Part shown: positions 9,157 to 16,967 of the stretch, in pieces | Layout of the letters: the number at the start of each line of letters is the position of its first letter | How positions within the stretch are numbered: the stretch's first letter is position 1 | Source of the DNA: Mycolicibacterium vaccae NBRC 14118 = CIP 105934 | GTDB lineage: Bacteria > Actinomycetota > Actinomycetes > Mycobacteriales > Mycobacteriaceae | DNA length: 60,660 bases | NCBI RefSeq assembly: GCF_001552715.1 | Contig: NZ_BCRS01000014.1 | Coordinates: forward strand, 1 to 60,660 | Direction: 5' to 3' | Made by a program: the position numbers and the translations under genes | The notes under the pieces: generated by a model | The model's database searches: none | The model's input: only the letters and a program-made list of their open reading frames with translations | Told to the model about the DNA's origin: nothing

Positions 9157-9699
9157 GTCGCCGGGCAGGATGCCCGCGCCGGGCTGCCCGTCGGGGTAGC
9201 CGTCGGCGGAGGTCATCGCGACCGCGACGGTCGACCCGACATTCTGGCCGGCGATGGCCTTCTGGAACCCGGGCACGACGCCGTCGAGCGGGAATGCCAC
9301 CGGGGCGCCGCGCAGGTAACTGCTGTCGAACACGGATCCGTCGCGACCGTTCACGCCCATGTAGCAGACCGACACCGTCGCGGTGTCCGCGACGACGGGT
9401 CCGCCGCCGGGCTGCAGGGTGTGCACCTGGGTCTCGGTGACGCTGAACGGCGGCGTGACGGTGACCAGGGGCGCCGCAGTGTCGGTCGACCCGGTGACGG
9501 CGACGCTGCCGGTCGCACCGGACAGAGTCCACTCGGGTGTGGCGGCGGCGTCGGGCAGCGCCGTCGGGCAGCCGGGCGCCTGCGCCCCGGAGGAGGGCAC
9601 CACGCTGGAGCCGCACGCAGACAGGGTCAGTGCGGAGGCCGCGGCACCGACGGCGAGGACGATCGACGGACGCAGGCGAAGGGAAGTCACCGTCGTCAC
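9115..9699 (-). CDS. FKBP-type peptidyl-prolyl isomerase lipoprotein
   Basis: A 194-aa secreted lipoprotein. The GTG start at 9699 gives a short basic n-region, a hydrophobic core and the lipobox LSAC with Cys29 as lipidation site. The C-terminal half is an FKBP fold (ATVSVCYMGVNGRDGSVFDSSY, PLDGVVPGFQKAIAGQNVGS, GDSLIFAIKILEV). A longer in-frame ATG at 9765 would bury the signal peptide and is unlikely. Role: protein folding outside the membrane. It overlaps the convergent tetR gene by 42 bases. Confidence 0.85.
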   Translation of the reverse strand: MTTVTSLRLRPSIVLAVGAAASALTLSACGSSVVPSSGAQAPGCPTALPDAAATPEWTLSGATGSVAVTGSTDTAAPLVTVTPPFSVTETQVHTLQPGGGPVVADTATVSVCYMGVNGRDGSVFDSSYLRGAPVAFPLDGVVPGFQKAIAGQNVGSTVAVAMTSADGYPDGQPGAGILPGDSLIFAIKILEVTG

Positions 9700-9745
9700 G
9701 CTACCGTTTGCGTGCCGGCACGCTGGACGCGGCACCGGCGGCCTG

Positions 9746-10255
9746 TCATTCGCCCAGTGCCGCACAGACTTTCCGCAGCAGAGTGGTCAGGGTCTCGCGT
9801 TCGGCCGGGGTGAGCCCCGCGATCAGCTGTTCGTCGTCGGCCAGGCGGCGGGGCATCTCGTCGTCCACGACTGCTCGACCGTCGTCGGTCAGCGCCAGCA
9901 GGACCACCCGCCCGTCGCGTTCCGACCTGTGCCGGACGAGCAGGCCACGCCGGACGAGGCTCTCGGCGATCTTGGTGATCGACGCCCCGCTGAGCATCGT
10001 GGTGGACACGACCTCGCTGGCGCGTAGCGGCCGATCGGCACGCGCCAGGGCACTGAGGACGCCGAACTCCGAGCGTGTGATGCCGTGCTGTTCCAGGTCG
10101 AGGTCGAGCCGGTGGTTGCAGATCGACGCGATGCGCTGCACTCTGCCGAGCACGTCGATGGGGGAGGTGTCGAGGTGGGGGCGTGTTTGCGCCCACTCAC
10201 TCCGGACCCGATCCACGGTGTCGGCGATCGGCGTCTCGTCGGATCGGCTGGTCAT
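9746..10255 (-). CDS. MarR-family transcriptional regulator
   Basis: A 169-aa winged-helix MarR protein: HTH (GITRSEFGVLSALAR, RASEVVSTTMLSGASITKIAESL), wing (RRGLLVRHRSERDGRVVLLALTDDGR), and dimerisation helices at both ends. It is divergent from a FUSC-family membrane protein gene, and a dyad (10280-10297) sits between them, so it most likely represses itself and the FUSC gene. Confidence 0.88.
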   Translation of the reverse strand: MTSRSDETPIADTVDRVRSEWAQTRPHLDTSPIDVLGRVQRIASICNHRLDLDLEQHGITRSEFGVLSALARADRPLRASEVVSTTMLSGASITKIAESLVRRGLLVRHRSERDGRVVLLALTDDGRAVVDDEMPRRLADDEQLIAGLTPAERETLTTLLRKVCAALGE

Positions 10256-10279
10256 GGCGGGAGCCTACCCGCATTTAGT

Positions 10280-10297
10280 TCACTAGTAAATTAGTGA
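10280..10297. promoter_or_regulatory. MarR-type operator dyad
   Basis: Inverted repeat TCACTA-N6-TAGTGA in the 55-bp space between the marR gene and the divergent FUSC gene. The AT-rich 18-bp palindrome is a typical MarR-family site and it lies 14 bases before the FUSC GTG, where binding would block transcription start or leaderless initiation. Confidence 0.65.
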
Positions 10298-10310
10298 TAA
10301 AGTTTTTTCG

Positions 10311-11435
10311 GTGCGTGCCTCCTTCCTTTCCCGACGGTTCAGCGATGGATACGCGGCGTTGACCCACGCGGCGTCGCCGACGGGGTGGCGTGGGGCGCTG
10401 CGGATCGATACACACCGCGTGGGCCTCGCGGTCCCGCTACGTGTCGGCGCGGCGGCGATGTTCGTGTTCGTCGCCGGCGGCCTGGCGGGGCAGCGCGATG
10501 TCGCCGGCTTTGCAGCGCTGGGCGCACTGATCGCCGCGTTCTGCAGACCTGATCCCTACCCGGTGCGCGCTGGACGACTGGCCGTCCTCGGGGCCGGCAT
10601 CACCGCGTCGATCGGCATCGGCGCCGCACTGGGTGTCGGCGGGAGCGGCGTGCTGGTCGAGACCGCGACGATATCGGTGCTCGCCGGGGTTGCGGCATAC
10701 CTGATGTGGGCCCTGCACATCGTGGGTCCGGGCGCGGTGGTCTTCGTCTTCGGTGCAGCGGGTGCGCAGGCCTTCGCGCACGACGGTGGAGACGCGATCC
10801 GGGCGGTGACCTCGACGGCCACCGGAGCCGTGATCGGCGCGATCGCTTCACTCGCCCCGTGGCTGCTTCAGGCACTGCGACGCGAGGGCGCCGAACCCGC
10901 TCCACCACAGCGGGAATCGTTGTGGACCACGCTGACCCGGGCACCGCATCGCACGCTGGCGTCGAGGAGCCTGCGGATCACGGTCGCAGGCGCTGCCGCC
11001 GCGGCGCTCGCGATGGGCCTCGGATTCGAGCATCCGCTGTGGGCCACGATGGGCGCGGTGGCCACCATGCAGGGCGTGGGTTACCACCTCACGGTGCACC
11101 GGGGCGTGCAGCGCCTGCTCGGCAATGTCGGTGGCGCCGCGCTGGCGGCGGGCCTGTTGGCCCTGCCGCTGGGATACTGGGGCGCGGTCGCGGCGATCGT
11201 CGTCTTCCAGACCGCCGCCGAGATCGCCTCGACGGTGAACTATGCGCTCACGTCGCTGGCGGTGACGCCGATGGCGTTGCTGCTCACCGGACTTCAGGCC
11301 GGGCTGGCGCCGGCGGTGGCGGTGGACCGCGTGCTCGACACCGCCGTCGGCATCGTGACCGGCATCGTCATCGCCGCGGTCACTATCAGCGGATCCGACG
11401 CGGGGCGCCTGCGGACGACCCCGACCGGCAGCTGA
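10311..11435 (+). CDS. FUSC-family (aromatic acid exporter-like) membrane protein
   Basis: A 374-aa integral membrane protein with two clusters of helices separated by a cytoplasmic linker (about residues 180-225), as in FUSC/fusaric-acid-resistance type proteins. Visible helices include VGAAAMFVFVAGGLAG, LAVLGAGITASIGIGAALG and, in the second half, WATMGAVATMQGVGYHLT followed by HRGVQRLLGNVGGAALAAG, the conserved FUSC region. Start is GTG 10311, close behind the MarR dyad. Likely exports an organic acid or toxic aromatic under MarR control; the substrate is inference. Confidence 0.8.
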   Translation: MRASFLSRRFSDGYAALTHAASPTGWRGALRIDTHRVGLAVPLRVGAAAMFVFVAGGLAGQRDVAGFAALGALIAAFCRPDPYPVRAGRLAVLGAGITASIGIGAALGVGGSGVLVETATISVLAGVAAYLMWALHIVGPGAVVFVFGAAGAQAFAHDGGDAIRAVTSTATGAVIGAIASLAPWLLQALRREGAEPAPPQRESLWTTLTRAPHRTLASRSLRITVAGAAAAALAMGLGFEHPLWATMGAVATMQGVGYHLTVHRGVQRLLGNVGGAALAAGLLALPLGYWGAVAAIVVFQTAAEIASTVNYALTSLAVTPMALLLTGLQAGLAPAVAVDRVLDTAVGIVTGIVIAAVTISGSDAGRLRTTPTGS

Positions 11436-11478
11436 CCGGTACGGTTCAGTCCCGCCACGACGGTCAACACTGACGGTC

Positions 11479-12561
11479 ATGGTGACATCCGAGGACTCCG
11501 AGGTGGCGGCCGGTTCGAGGTGGGCCACGGCGGCGGGGGTCATCGTCACGGCGGCCGTCGGCGTGGCGGGCCTGACCTGGGCGAAGTGGGTGCCGTATGT
11601 GGGTAAGGCATTCGACGCTGCTCGTACCCATGAGTGGGCGGGCTCGGACATCCTGACGGCGGGTGGGGTCGCGGCCGGCGACGCTCCCAGCTGGCACGCG
11701 GCGACGACGTTCTTCCACGCCTATGTCGGCGCGGTCTGGCCCGCACTGCTGGTGGCGCTGCTGCTCAGTGCGTGTGTGCAGGCGTTCATCCCGCGCAGTT
11801 GGCTGCCGCGGCTACTCAACCGCTCAAATCCGTTCGCCAGTGCGGCCAGTGGCGGGGCGGTGAGTACGCCGTCGATGATGTGCGCGTGCTGCGCGGCTCC
11901 CGTGGCGGTGTCGTTGCGCCGCGGAGGCGTCAATCAGGCGGCCGCAGTGGCGTATTGGCTGGGCAACCCGCTGCTCAACCCGGCGGTGTTGGTGTTTCTC
12001 GCCCTGGTCGCACCCTGGCAGTGGACCGCGACCAGGGTGCTCGTCGGTGTGGCGGCGGTCGTCGGCGGATCCGCGCTCGTGGCTCTGGTGACACGACAGC
12101 GCGACGACGGCGCGCCGCCGGAGCCCGCACCCGTCGACCCGGGCAGCGACGCCGGAGGCGTGGCACGCTTCGGCACCGCACTCGTCCGGCTGTGCGTCGT
12201 GTTGGTCCCGGAGTATCTGGTGATGGTGCTGGTGATCGGCGCCGGACGCGGATGGCTGCTCACGCTGATCGAGCCGTCGAATCGGGGCGTGCTGATCGTC
12301 GTGGTCGCGGCGGTACTCGGCACCCTGATGGTGATCCCGACGGCGGGGGAGATCCCCATCCTGCACGGGCTAGCGCTGCTCGGCGTCTCGTCAGGTGTGT
12401 TGGGTGCACTGCTGATCACCTTGCCGGCCGTCAGTCTTCCCGGTATCGCCATGGTGGCGCGCAGCTTCGGCTGGCGCACGACCACGGCCACCGCAGCGAT
12501 GATCATGGTCGCCGGGCTGGCCGGAGCGACGCTTCTCAGCGTGATCCGAACTCCCCGTTAG
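11479..12561 (+). CDS. YraQ/ArsP-like permease with CACC metal-binding motif
   Basis: A 360-aa permease, about eight to ten helices, of the DUF318/permease family that includes ArsP organoarsenical exporters. The hallmark is the intramembrane Cys cluster in PSMMCACCAAPVAV (Cys135, Cys137, Cys138), followed by the YWLGNPLLNPAVL helix; a second half repeat carries PTAGEIPILHGLALLG. Likely a metal, metalloid or organometal efflux protein. It is followed 45 bases later by an arsR gene with its own promoter; whether the regulator acts on this gene is unclear because the dyad lies downstream of it. Confidence 0.8.
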   Translation: MVTSEDSEVAAGSRWATAAGVIVTAAVGVAGLTWAKWVPYVGKAFDAARTHEWAGSDILTAGGVAAGDAPSWHAATTFFHAYVGAVWPALLVALLLSACVQAFIPRSWLPRLLNRSNPFASAASGGAVSTPSMMCACCAAPVAVSLRRGGVNQAAAVAYWLGNPLLNPAVLVFLALVAPWQWTATRVLVGVAAVVGGSALVALVTRQRDDGAPPEPAPVDPGSDAGGVARFGTALVRLCVVLVPEYLVMVLVIGAGRGWLLTLIEPSNRGVLIVVVAAVLGTLMVIPTAGEIPILHGLALLGVSSGVLGALLITLPAVSLPGIAMVARSFGWRTTTATAAMIMVAGLAGATLLSVIRTPR

Positions 12562-12564
12562 ACG

Positions 12565-12599
12565 TATTCCTTGACAGGAATATGTCAGCGGTTTAAGTT
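12565..12599 (+). promoter_or_regulatory. arsR promoter with operator spanning the -35 box (leaderless)
   Basis: A perfect dyad TATTCC-N6-GGAATA (12565-12582) encloses a consensus -35 TTGACA (12571-12576). With a 17-bp spacer a -10 of form TAAGTT falls at 12594-12599, 7 bases before the ATG at 12607. That geometry predicts a transcript starting at or next to the start codon, a leaderless mRNA as is common in mycobacteria. ArsR binding over the -35 would autorepress. Confidence 0.7.
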
Positions 12600-12606
12600 C
12601 GGCGGT

Positions 12607-12945
12607 ATGCAGTCCACGGTCTTCGCGGCGCTCGGTGAGCCGAGCCGTCTCAGGATGGTCGAGTTGCTGCGCACCGGGCCGCTGTCGGTCGGGGAGATCG
12701 CCGACAAATTGGACATTCGTCAGCCGCAGGTCAGTAAACACCTTCGGGTACTGGGCGAGTCGGGGATCGTCACCGCGGAAGCACAGGCCCGGCAGCGGAT
12801 CTACCACCTCACCGCGGAGCCGTTCGAGCAGATCGCCCAGTGGGTCGAGTCCTTCGAGACCCTCTGGGACGTCCGCCTGGACTCCTTGGGCAGCTACCTC
12901 GAATCGCTCAATGACAGCAATGACGCTGTGCCGCAGAGTGAATGA
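12607..12945 (+). CDS. ArsR-family transcriptional regulator
   Basis: A 112-aa winged-helix repressor: QSTVFAALGEPSRLRMVELL, GPLSVGEIADKLDIRQPQVSKHLRVL, and a wing with RQRIYHLTAEPFEQIAQWV. No classic CxC metal site is seen in the recognition helix, as in ArsR proteins paired with AHSA1 proteins rather than metal sensors. The AHSA1-type gene follows after 36 bases, the usual ArsR-AHSA1 couple. ATG 12607 is preferred because promoter and dyad lie just upstream. Confidence 0.9.
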   Translation: MQSTVFAALGEPSRLRMVELLRTGPLSVGEIADKLDIRQPQVSKHLRVLGESGIVTAEAQARQRIYHLTAEPFEQIAQWVESFETLWDVRLDSLGSYLESLNDSNDAVPQSE

Positions 12946-12981
12946 CACGCACAGCCACAGACAGACAGATCGGAGATCACC

Positions 12982-13476
12982 ATGCTCTTGCAGATGCTGA
13001 AACCCAAGAACCTCAACTTCGAACGCACCTACCGCGCGCCGGTCGACACGGTGTGGCGGGCGTGGACCGATCCCGAGATGCTGCGGCAATGGTGGGGTCC
13101 GGAGAAGACAGTCGTGCCCGAGTGCCGCGTCGATCTGCGCGTCGGGGGTGAGATCTACATCGTCATGGAGGCCGGTGAAGAGATGGGCAAGTACCAGGGC
13201 ACCCGCTGGCCCATGGCAGGCACGTTCACCCGCATCGATACCGGCACCGGGTTGACCTATGACGCCCGCTCGTGGACCGAGGGCGAAGAAGCGGGCTCCA
13301 CGATCCAGCACACCAACGACGTCACACTGACCGAGCACGACGGCAACACCACAGTGCGGCTTCGCGTAACCATCACCAAGATCGGCCCGAAGGCGAAGCT
13401 GGCCGCATTCGGCATGAAATGGGGCTACAAGGCACAGCTCGACAAGCTCGAGAAGTACCTCGCCGGCACCTCCTGA
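12982..13476 (+). CDS. SRPBCC / AHSA1-domain protein
   Basis: A 164-aa START-like ligand-binding protein. The AHSA1 signature is clear: FERTYRAPVDTVWRAWTDPEMLRQWWGPE near the N-terminus, then MAGTFTRID, and the C-terminal helix KAKLAAFGMKWGYKAQLDKLEKYL. It forms an operon with the arsR gene and has GGAG 10 bases before ATG 12982. Such pairs bind hydrophobic small molecules; ligand unknown. Its 3' end is duplicated, in decayed form, at 22895-22976. Confidence 0.88.
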   Translation: MLLQMLKPKNLNFERTYRAPVDTVWRAWTDPEMLRQWWGPEKTVVPECRVDLRVGGEIYIVMEAGEEMGKYQGTRWPMAGTFTRIDTGTGLTYDARSWTEGEEAGSTIQHTNDVTLTEHDGNTTVRLRVTITKIGPKAKLAAFGMKWGYKAQLDKLEKYLAGTS

Positions 13477-13512
13477 CCACCGGCAACGCTCACAAGCGTG
13501 GGCGGGCGCCAT
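13396..13512 (+). repeat. Left copy of a 117-bp direct repeat
   Basis: The last 81 bases of the AHSA1 gene plus 36 bases beyond its stop recur in the same orientation at 22898-23013. By hand alignment the copies differ by five substitutions and three single-base indels. The repeats bracket about 9.4 kb of lower-GC sequence. The left copy keeps the reading frame; the right one does not. Confidence 0.85.
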
Positions 13513-13642
13513 CCAGGAACAGGGCGACCAGCCGGCTCACCCCGTCGGAGGCGGGCGTCCGATTCCTCGACCCGTCGACCAGCAGGCCGGCGATGTGGCC
13601 GATGTGCAGGCAGGGCGAACACCACATCGGGCTGATTCGTAC
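13490..13642 (-). pseudogene. C-terminal fragment of a tetR-like gene
   Basis: A 50-residue open stretch ending at TGA 13492-13490, reading RISPMWCSPCLHIGHIAGLL and ending SRLVALFLDGARPRL, which is how many TetR ligand domains end. No HTH or start codon belongs to it; upstream the P450 gene takes over. The matching N-terminal part may be the decayed tetR at 23008-23505, beyond the right repeat. Assignment to TetR rests on the tail pattern only. Confidence 0.45.
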
Positions 13643-13655
13643 ATCCTGCGCAACC

Positions 13656-14906
13656 TCAGCGCATCGAGTAGCGGATCGGTAGGTGCTTGAGGCCCCCGAC
13701 AAAGGTGGTGGCCAAGAACTCGGGCCTGCCCGCCAACTCGATGTGGTCCAACCGGGGGATCAACCGACTGAAAAGACTATTCATCTCCATGCGCGCCAGC
13801 GGCGCGCCCAGGCAGAAGTGGACGCCTCTACCGAAGCCAAGGTGTCTATTCGGTACGCGGCCAACGTCGAACCGGAACGGATCGTCGAAGACCTCCTCGT
13901 CGCGGTTGCCGGACGCGTATGCCAAATACACCGATTCTCCCTTGGCTATCGGGATTCCGCGAACCATCGTGTCGGCGGCCGCGGTCCGCATGAACTCCTT
14001 GACCGGCGTGGACCATCGGATCATCTCCTCAACGGCGGTGCCCATCAGCCCCGGGTCACTCTGGAGCCGGGCCAGCTCGCCGGGGTTTTCGATCAATGCC
14101 AGCAGGCCGCCGCTCAGGGCGGCCTTGGTGGTGTCGTGGCCGGCGACGGCGATGAGTAGGTAGTAGGACGCGGCGTCAGCGTCCGACAGCAGCGCGCCGT
14201 CGATGCGCGCGTTGGCGATCGCCGATGCCATGTCCCCGGTCGGAGTTCTTCGTCGCGACAGCGTCAGCTCGGAAAAGTACTGGAAGAAGTCGGCGATGAT
14301 CGCTACTCGTCCCTGAGGATTGTTGTTGCGTCGGTACTCGGCATCGTCCCCGCCGACCATCTCCCTGGTCAGTCGGAGCATGCGGGGGAAGTCGCGCTCA
14401 GGGATGCCGAGCAGCGACATGATCACGTAGAGAGGGAAATTGACCGCGATGTCGGGGACAAAGTCGCACTCGGGGCCGATGTCGTGCATGCGGTCAACGT
14501 AGCGTGCGGCGAGCGTGTCGACGCGCTCCTCGAGGTCACGCAGGGCCTTCGGTCGGAACCAGTCGGCGGCGATCGCCCGCATCTTGCGATGGCTCCGACC
14601 GTCCATACGCATCAGTGTGCGAAGACCGATGCCGGCCTCGAGGTCAGCTGCAGCGAGATCGTCCTCCTGGCTGGCGGCCAGTACGGCGCGGGATGAGGAA
14701 ATGAACAGGTCGCTGTCGCGTTCGATACCACTGATGTCAGCGTGTTTGGTGACCGCCCAGAACGGCCGGTACGGCGCCTTGTCGACCCACGCCACGGGGC
14801 GCTTGTCCCGCAGGTGAGTCAGCGCCGCGTGCAGGCGGTCCTCGTCGGCGTACGCCGTGGGATCTGCGAACACGTCGGCGACGGCGCCAGTGGCATAACT
14901 CTTCAT
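13656..14906 (-). CDS. Cytochrome P450
   Basis: A 416-aa bacterial class I P450. Landmarks: I-helix AGHDTT (residues 255-260), K-helix ExxR (Glu294-Arg297) and the heme loop FGRGVHFCLG with axial Cys365. ATG 14906 has a strong GAGGAG Shine-Dalgarno on the minus strand; the frame stays open far upstream but there overlaps the aldehyde dehydrogenase gene antisense-free region and is not coding. It needs a ferredoxin partner, and none is encoded nearby. It follows the ALDH gene by 82 bases and probably shares its transcript, oxidising a hydrophobic alcohol, terpene or steroid side chain (inference). Confidence 0.92.
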   Translation of the reverse strand: MKSYATGAVADVFADPTAYADEDRLHAALTHLRDKRPVAWVDKAPYRPFWAVTKHADISGIERDSDLFISSSRAVLAASQEDDLAAADLEAGIGLRTLMRMDGRSHRKMRAIAADWFRPKALRDLEERVDTLAARYVDRMHDIGPECDFVPDIAVNFPLYVIMSLLGIPERDFPRMLRLTREMVGGDDAEYRRNNNPQGRVAIIADFFQYFSELTLSRRRTPTGDMASAIANARIDGALLSDADAASYYLLIAVAGHDTTKAALSGGLLALIENPGELARLQSDPGLMGTAVEEMIRWSTPVKEFMRTAAADTMVRGIPIAKGESVYLAYASGNRDEEVFDDPFRFDVGRVPNRHLGFGRGVHFCLGAPLARMEMNSLFSRLIPRLDHIELAGRPEFLATTFVGGLKHLPIRYSMR

Positions 14907-14988
14907 CCAAACTCCTCTGTCGAATTCATATCTGGTTGCGGATCGATCGCCACCGCAACACTGGCCTGGCGCTGTTCTGCCACACCGG

Positions 14989-16428
14989 TTATGCGTAGAT
15001 CGCCTTGACGTGCATGTAGTTATCCATTGCGGTAGGGCCCAACTCGCGTCCAATCCCACTGCTGCGCACGCCACCGAACGGTGCTCCGATATCGGGTTGG
15101 TAGCGGTTGACGCCGACGGTGCCGGTCCGGATCCGGCGGGCGACGGCCTTGCCTCGGTCTGGATCGGAGGTCCAAACGGTCCCACCGAGCCCGTAGGCCG
15201 AGTCGTTGGCGATGCGCACGGCGTCGTCGATGTCGGTATAGCCGATGACCGACAGGACCGGCCCAAAGATCTCCTCCTGCGCGATCGTCGCGCTATTGTC
15301 CACATCAGCGAAAAGTGTTGGCTGAACGAACCATCCGCTCTCATAGTCTCCGGAGTTTCCGCCTGCGACACACCGCGCCCCTTCGTGTATGCCCTTCTCG
15401 ATGTAGCGCTGGACCCGGTCACGGTGTGCGCTAGAGACCATGGGTCCGATCTGAGTAGCGGGATCGAGTGCGTCTCCCACCTGAAGCGATGAGATTAAGG
15501 CGGCAAGAGTGTCGATGACCTCGGAATAACGACTTGCGGGGGCGAGGATGCGCGTGCACAGGAAGCAGGTTTGACCGTTGTTCAGCAGCATCGCTTCGAA
15601 GAGTCGCTCGCCGATCACGGAAAGGTCGAGGTCGGCATCGTCAAGAATGATTGCTGCCGACTTTCCCCCCAATTCCAGAGTGACCGGTCGGAAAAGGCGA
15701 CCACACACCTGGCCGATCTGGCGTCCGATCTCTGTCGAGCCCGTGAACGCCACCTTGTCTACGTCGGGATGCTCGACGAGGTGAGCACTCGCCTCGGCGC
15801 TACCACCCACGACATTGACCACACCCGGTGGAATATCGGTTGCCGAAACGGCTTCCGCGAAGGTGTAGCTGTCGAGCAGCGTCTGAGGGGAAGGTTTGAG
15901 CACCACGGTGCAACCCGCGGCAAGCGCTGGGGCGTACTTGAACGCAGCGAGGGATTGCGGATAGTTCCATGGCACGATGGCCGCTACGACTCCCATCGGT
16001 TCGCTCCGGACCAACGTGGTCCCGCTCATCAAATGAGGCTGCGCGGTCTCAAAATCGCTATTGCGCAGGGTCCTCGCGTAATAGCGCAGTATCAGAGGGG
16101 GTGTGACCGCCTCTACATTGCGTGAGAAAGTGATTGGCATCCCGTTCTGTGACGAGACACGGCGCGAAAGTTCATCGGCGCGTGCCGCCAGTTCATCGGC
16201 CAACTGTTCGAGAGCAGCGGCCCGCCGCGCCGGTTCCCAACTGGACCACCCCTGGGCATCGTCGAATGCAGCGCGAGCGGAGGCGACCGCGGCATCCACG
16301 TCACGTGGACCGGCGGACGGCACCACCCCCACGGCTTCCTCGGTGCTGGGGGACACCAGTGCGATGGTCTCATTGGACGAAGGCTTCATCCAGCCACCGC
16401 CGATGAAAAGCGAGTCGTAGGAGAACAT
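14989..16428 (-). CDS. Aldehyde dehydrogenase
   Basis: A 479-aa NAD(P)-dependent aldehyde dehydrogenase. Catalytic Cys288 in LNNGQTCFLCTR, general base Glu252 in LELGGKSAA, the Asn-type motif PWNYPQS, and cofactor loop FTGSTEIG are all present. Closest by eye to the betaine/4-hydroxymuconic or NAD-dependent ALDHs of mycobacteria. It starts at ATG 16428 (MFSYDSLF) directly below a promoter block that recurs at 20491-20650. With the downstream P450 it could oxidise an alcohol to the acid in two steps. Confidence 0.92.
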   Translation of the reverse strand: MFSYDSLFIGGGWMKPSSNETIALVSPSTEEAVGVVPSAGPRDVDAAVASARAAFDDAQGWSSWEPARRAAALEQLADELAARADELSRRVSSQNGMPITFSRNVEAVTPPLILRYYARTLRNSDFETAQPHLMSGTTLVRSEPMGVVAAIVPWNYPQSLAAFKYAPALAAGCTVVLKPSPQTLLDSYTFAEAVSATDIPPGVVNVVGGSAEASAHLVEHPDVDKVAFTGSTEIGRQIGQVCGRLFRPVTLELGGKSAAIILDDADLDLSVIGERLFEAMLLNNGQTCFLCTRILAPASRYSEVIDTLAALISSLQVGDALDPATQIGPMVSSAHRDRVQRYIEKGIHEGARCVAGGNSGDYESGWFVQPTLFADVDNSATIAQEEIFGPVLSVIGYTDIDDAVRIANDSAYGLGGTVWTSDPDRGKAVARRIRTGTVGVNRYQPDIGAPFGGVRSSGIGRELGPTAMDNYMHVKAIYA

Positions 16429-16572
16429 TTTGCTCCATTCTTACGAGCGGGACAGAACCCGGGATGTTCCGGTGGATCCCTGCGGACTGCGGGACACCGT
16501 CAGGTGATGCTCAGGGTGGACCCGAGGGACCCTCCGTAGAAGAGAGTGTCGCCGCGTCTCGATGTATTACCG
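16421..16572 (-). promoter_or_regulatory. Promoter block A (repeated at 20491-20650)
   Basis: The region upstream of the ALDH gene resembles that upstream of the molybdopterin-fold lipoprotein gene. Both begin with GAGAACATTT at the MFS start codons and end about 150-160 bases upstream with GAGTGTCGCCG-N4-TCGATGTATTACCG (16544-16572 here; 25 of 29 bases match block B). Since each block is flanked on the other side by ECF sigma sequence, this may be a sigma-specific promoter region; the exact -35 and -10 are not assigned. Confidence 0.6.
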
Positions 16573-16621
16573 CCGCGTGCGTTCCCGCACAACGACGTCC
16601 GACGCCCGCGGGTCAGGGGCG

Positions 16622-16702
16622 GGTGGGGTAAGAAGAGATTTCGCCTCACGTCGTAAGATCCGCAGGGCCACGGCTGCAAAGGGTTCGAATCCCGGTCGTT
16701 GA
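16622..16702 (+). pseudogene. Relic of an ECF sigma factor C-terminus
   Basis: The frame ending at TGA 16700-16702 reads RRDFASRRKIRRATAAKG and aligns with the end of the intact sigma factor at 20925-21581 (TIFDSRRKIRRFLAANG); the bases CGTAAGATCCGCAG are identical (16652-16665 and 21510-21523). The rest of the gene is missing. Together with promoter block A it indicates an ancient duplication of the block B plus sigma unit, followed by deletion. Confidence 0.55.
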
Positions 16703-16967
16703 GGCCTCACCGACCTACAGCGATATCACGGGGGCCAAAGGCAGCGATGTCGTGGTCAGAGACTCCGCCCTTCCGCTGGTCCTCATCTGATCGCGGCCTC
16801 GAATGCGAGACCAACTGAACGAGCTCGACGACACAAGGCATGTTCTGGCACGCGTGACCCTTTGAACGGGTGCAGCGGCCGGATCCCCGATTCGACAACT
16901 GGCGCTACGACGCCGGCGATCAGGGATGCCGGCGCGCGCCGACGTCGAAACGAACAGGAGAACAACA

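Noticed and set aside
16672..16702. tRNA-like 3' end (AGGGTTCGAATCCCGG) that might mark an integration site
   Set aside because: The T-arm stem pairs only three of five positions, no anticodon or acceptor arm can be built around it, and the bases are better explained as the end of the sigma-factor relic frame.
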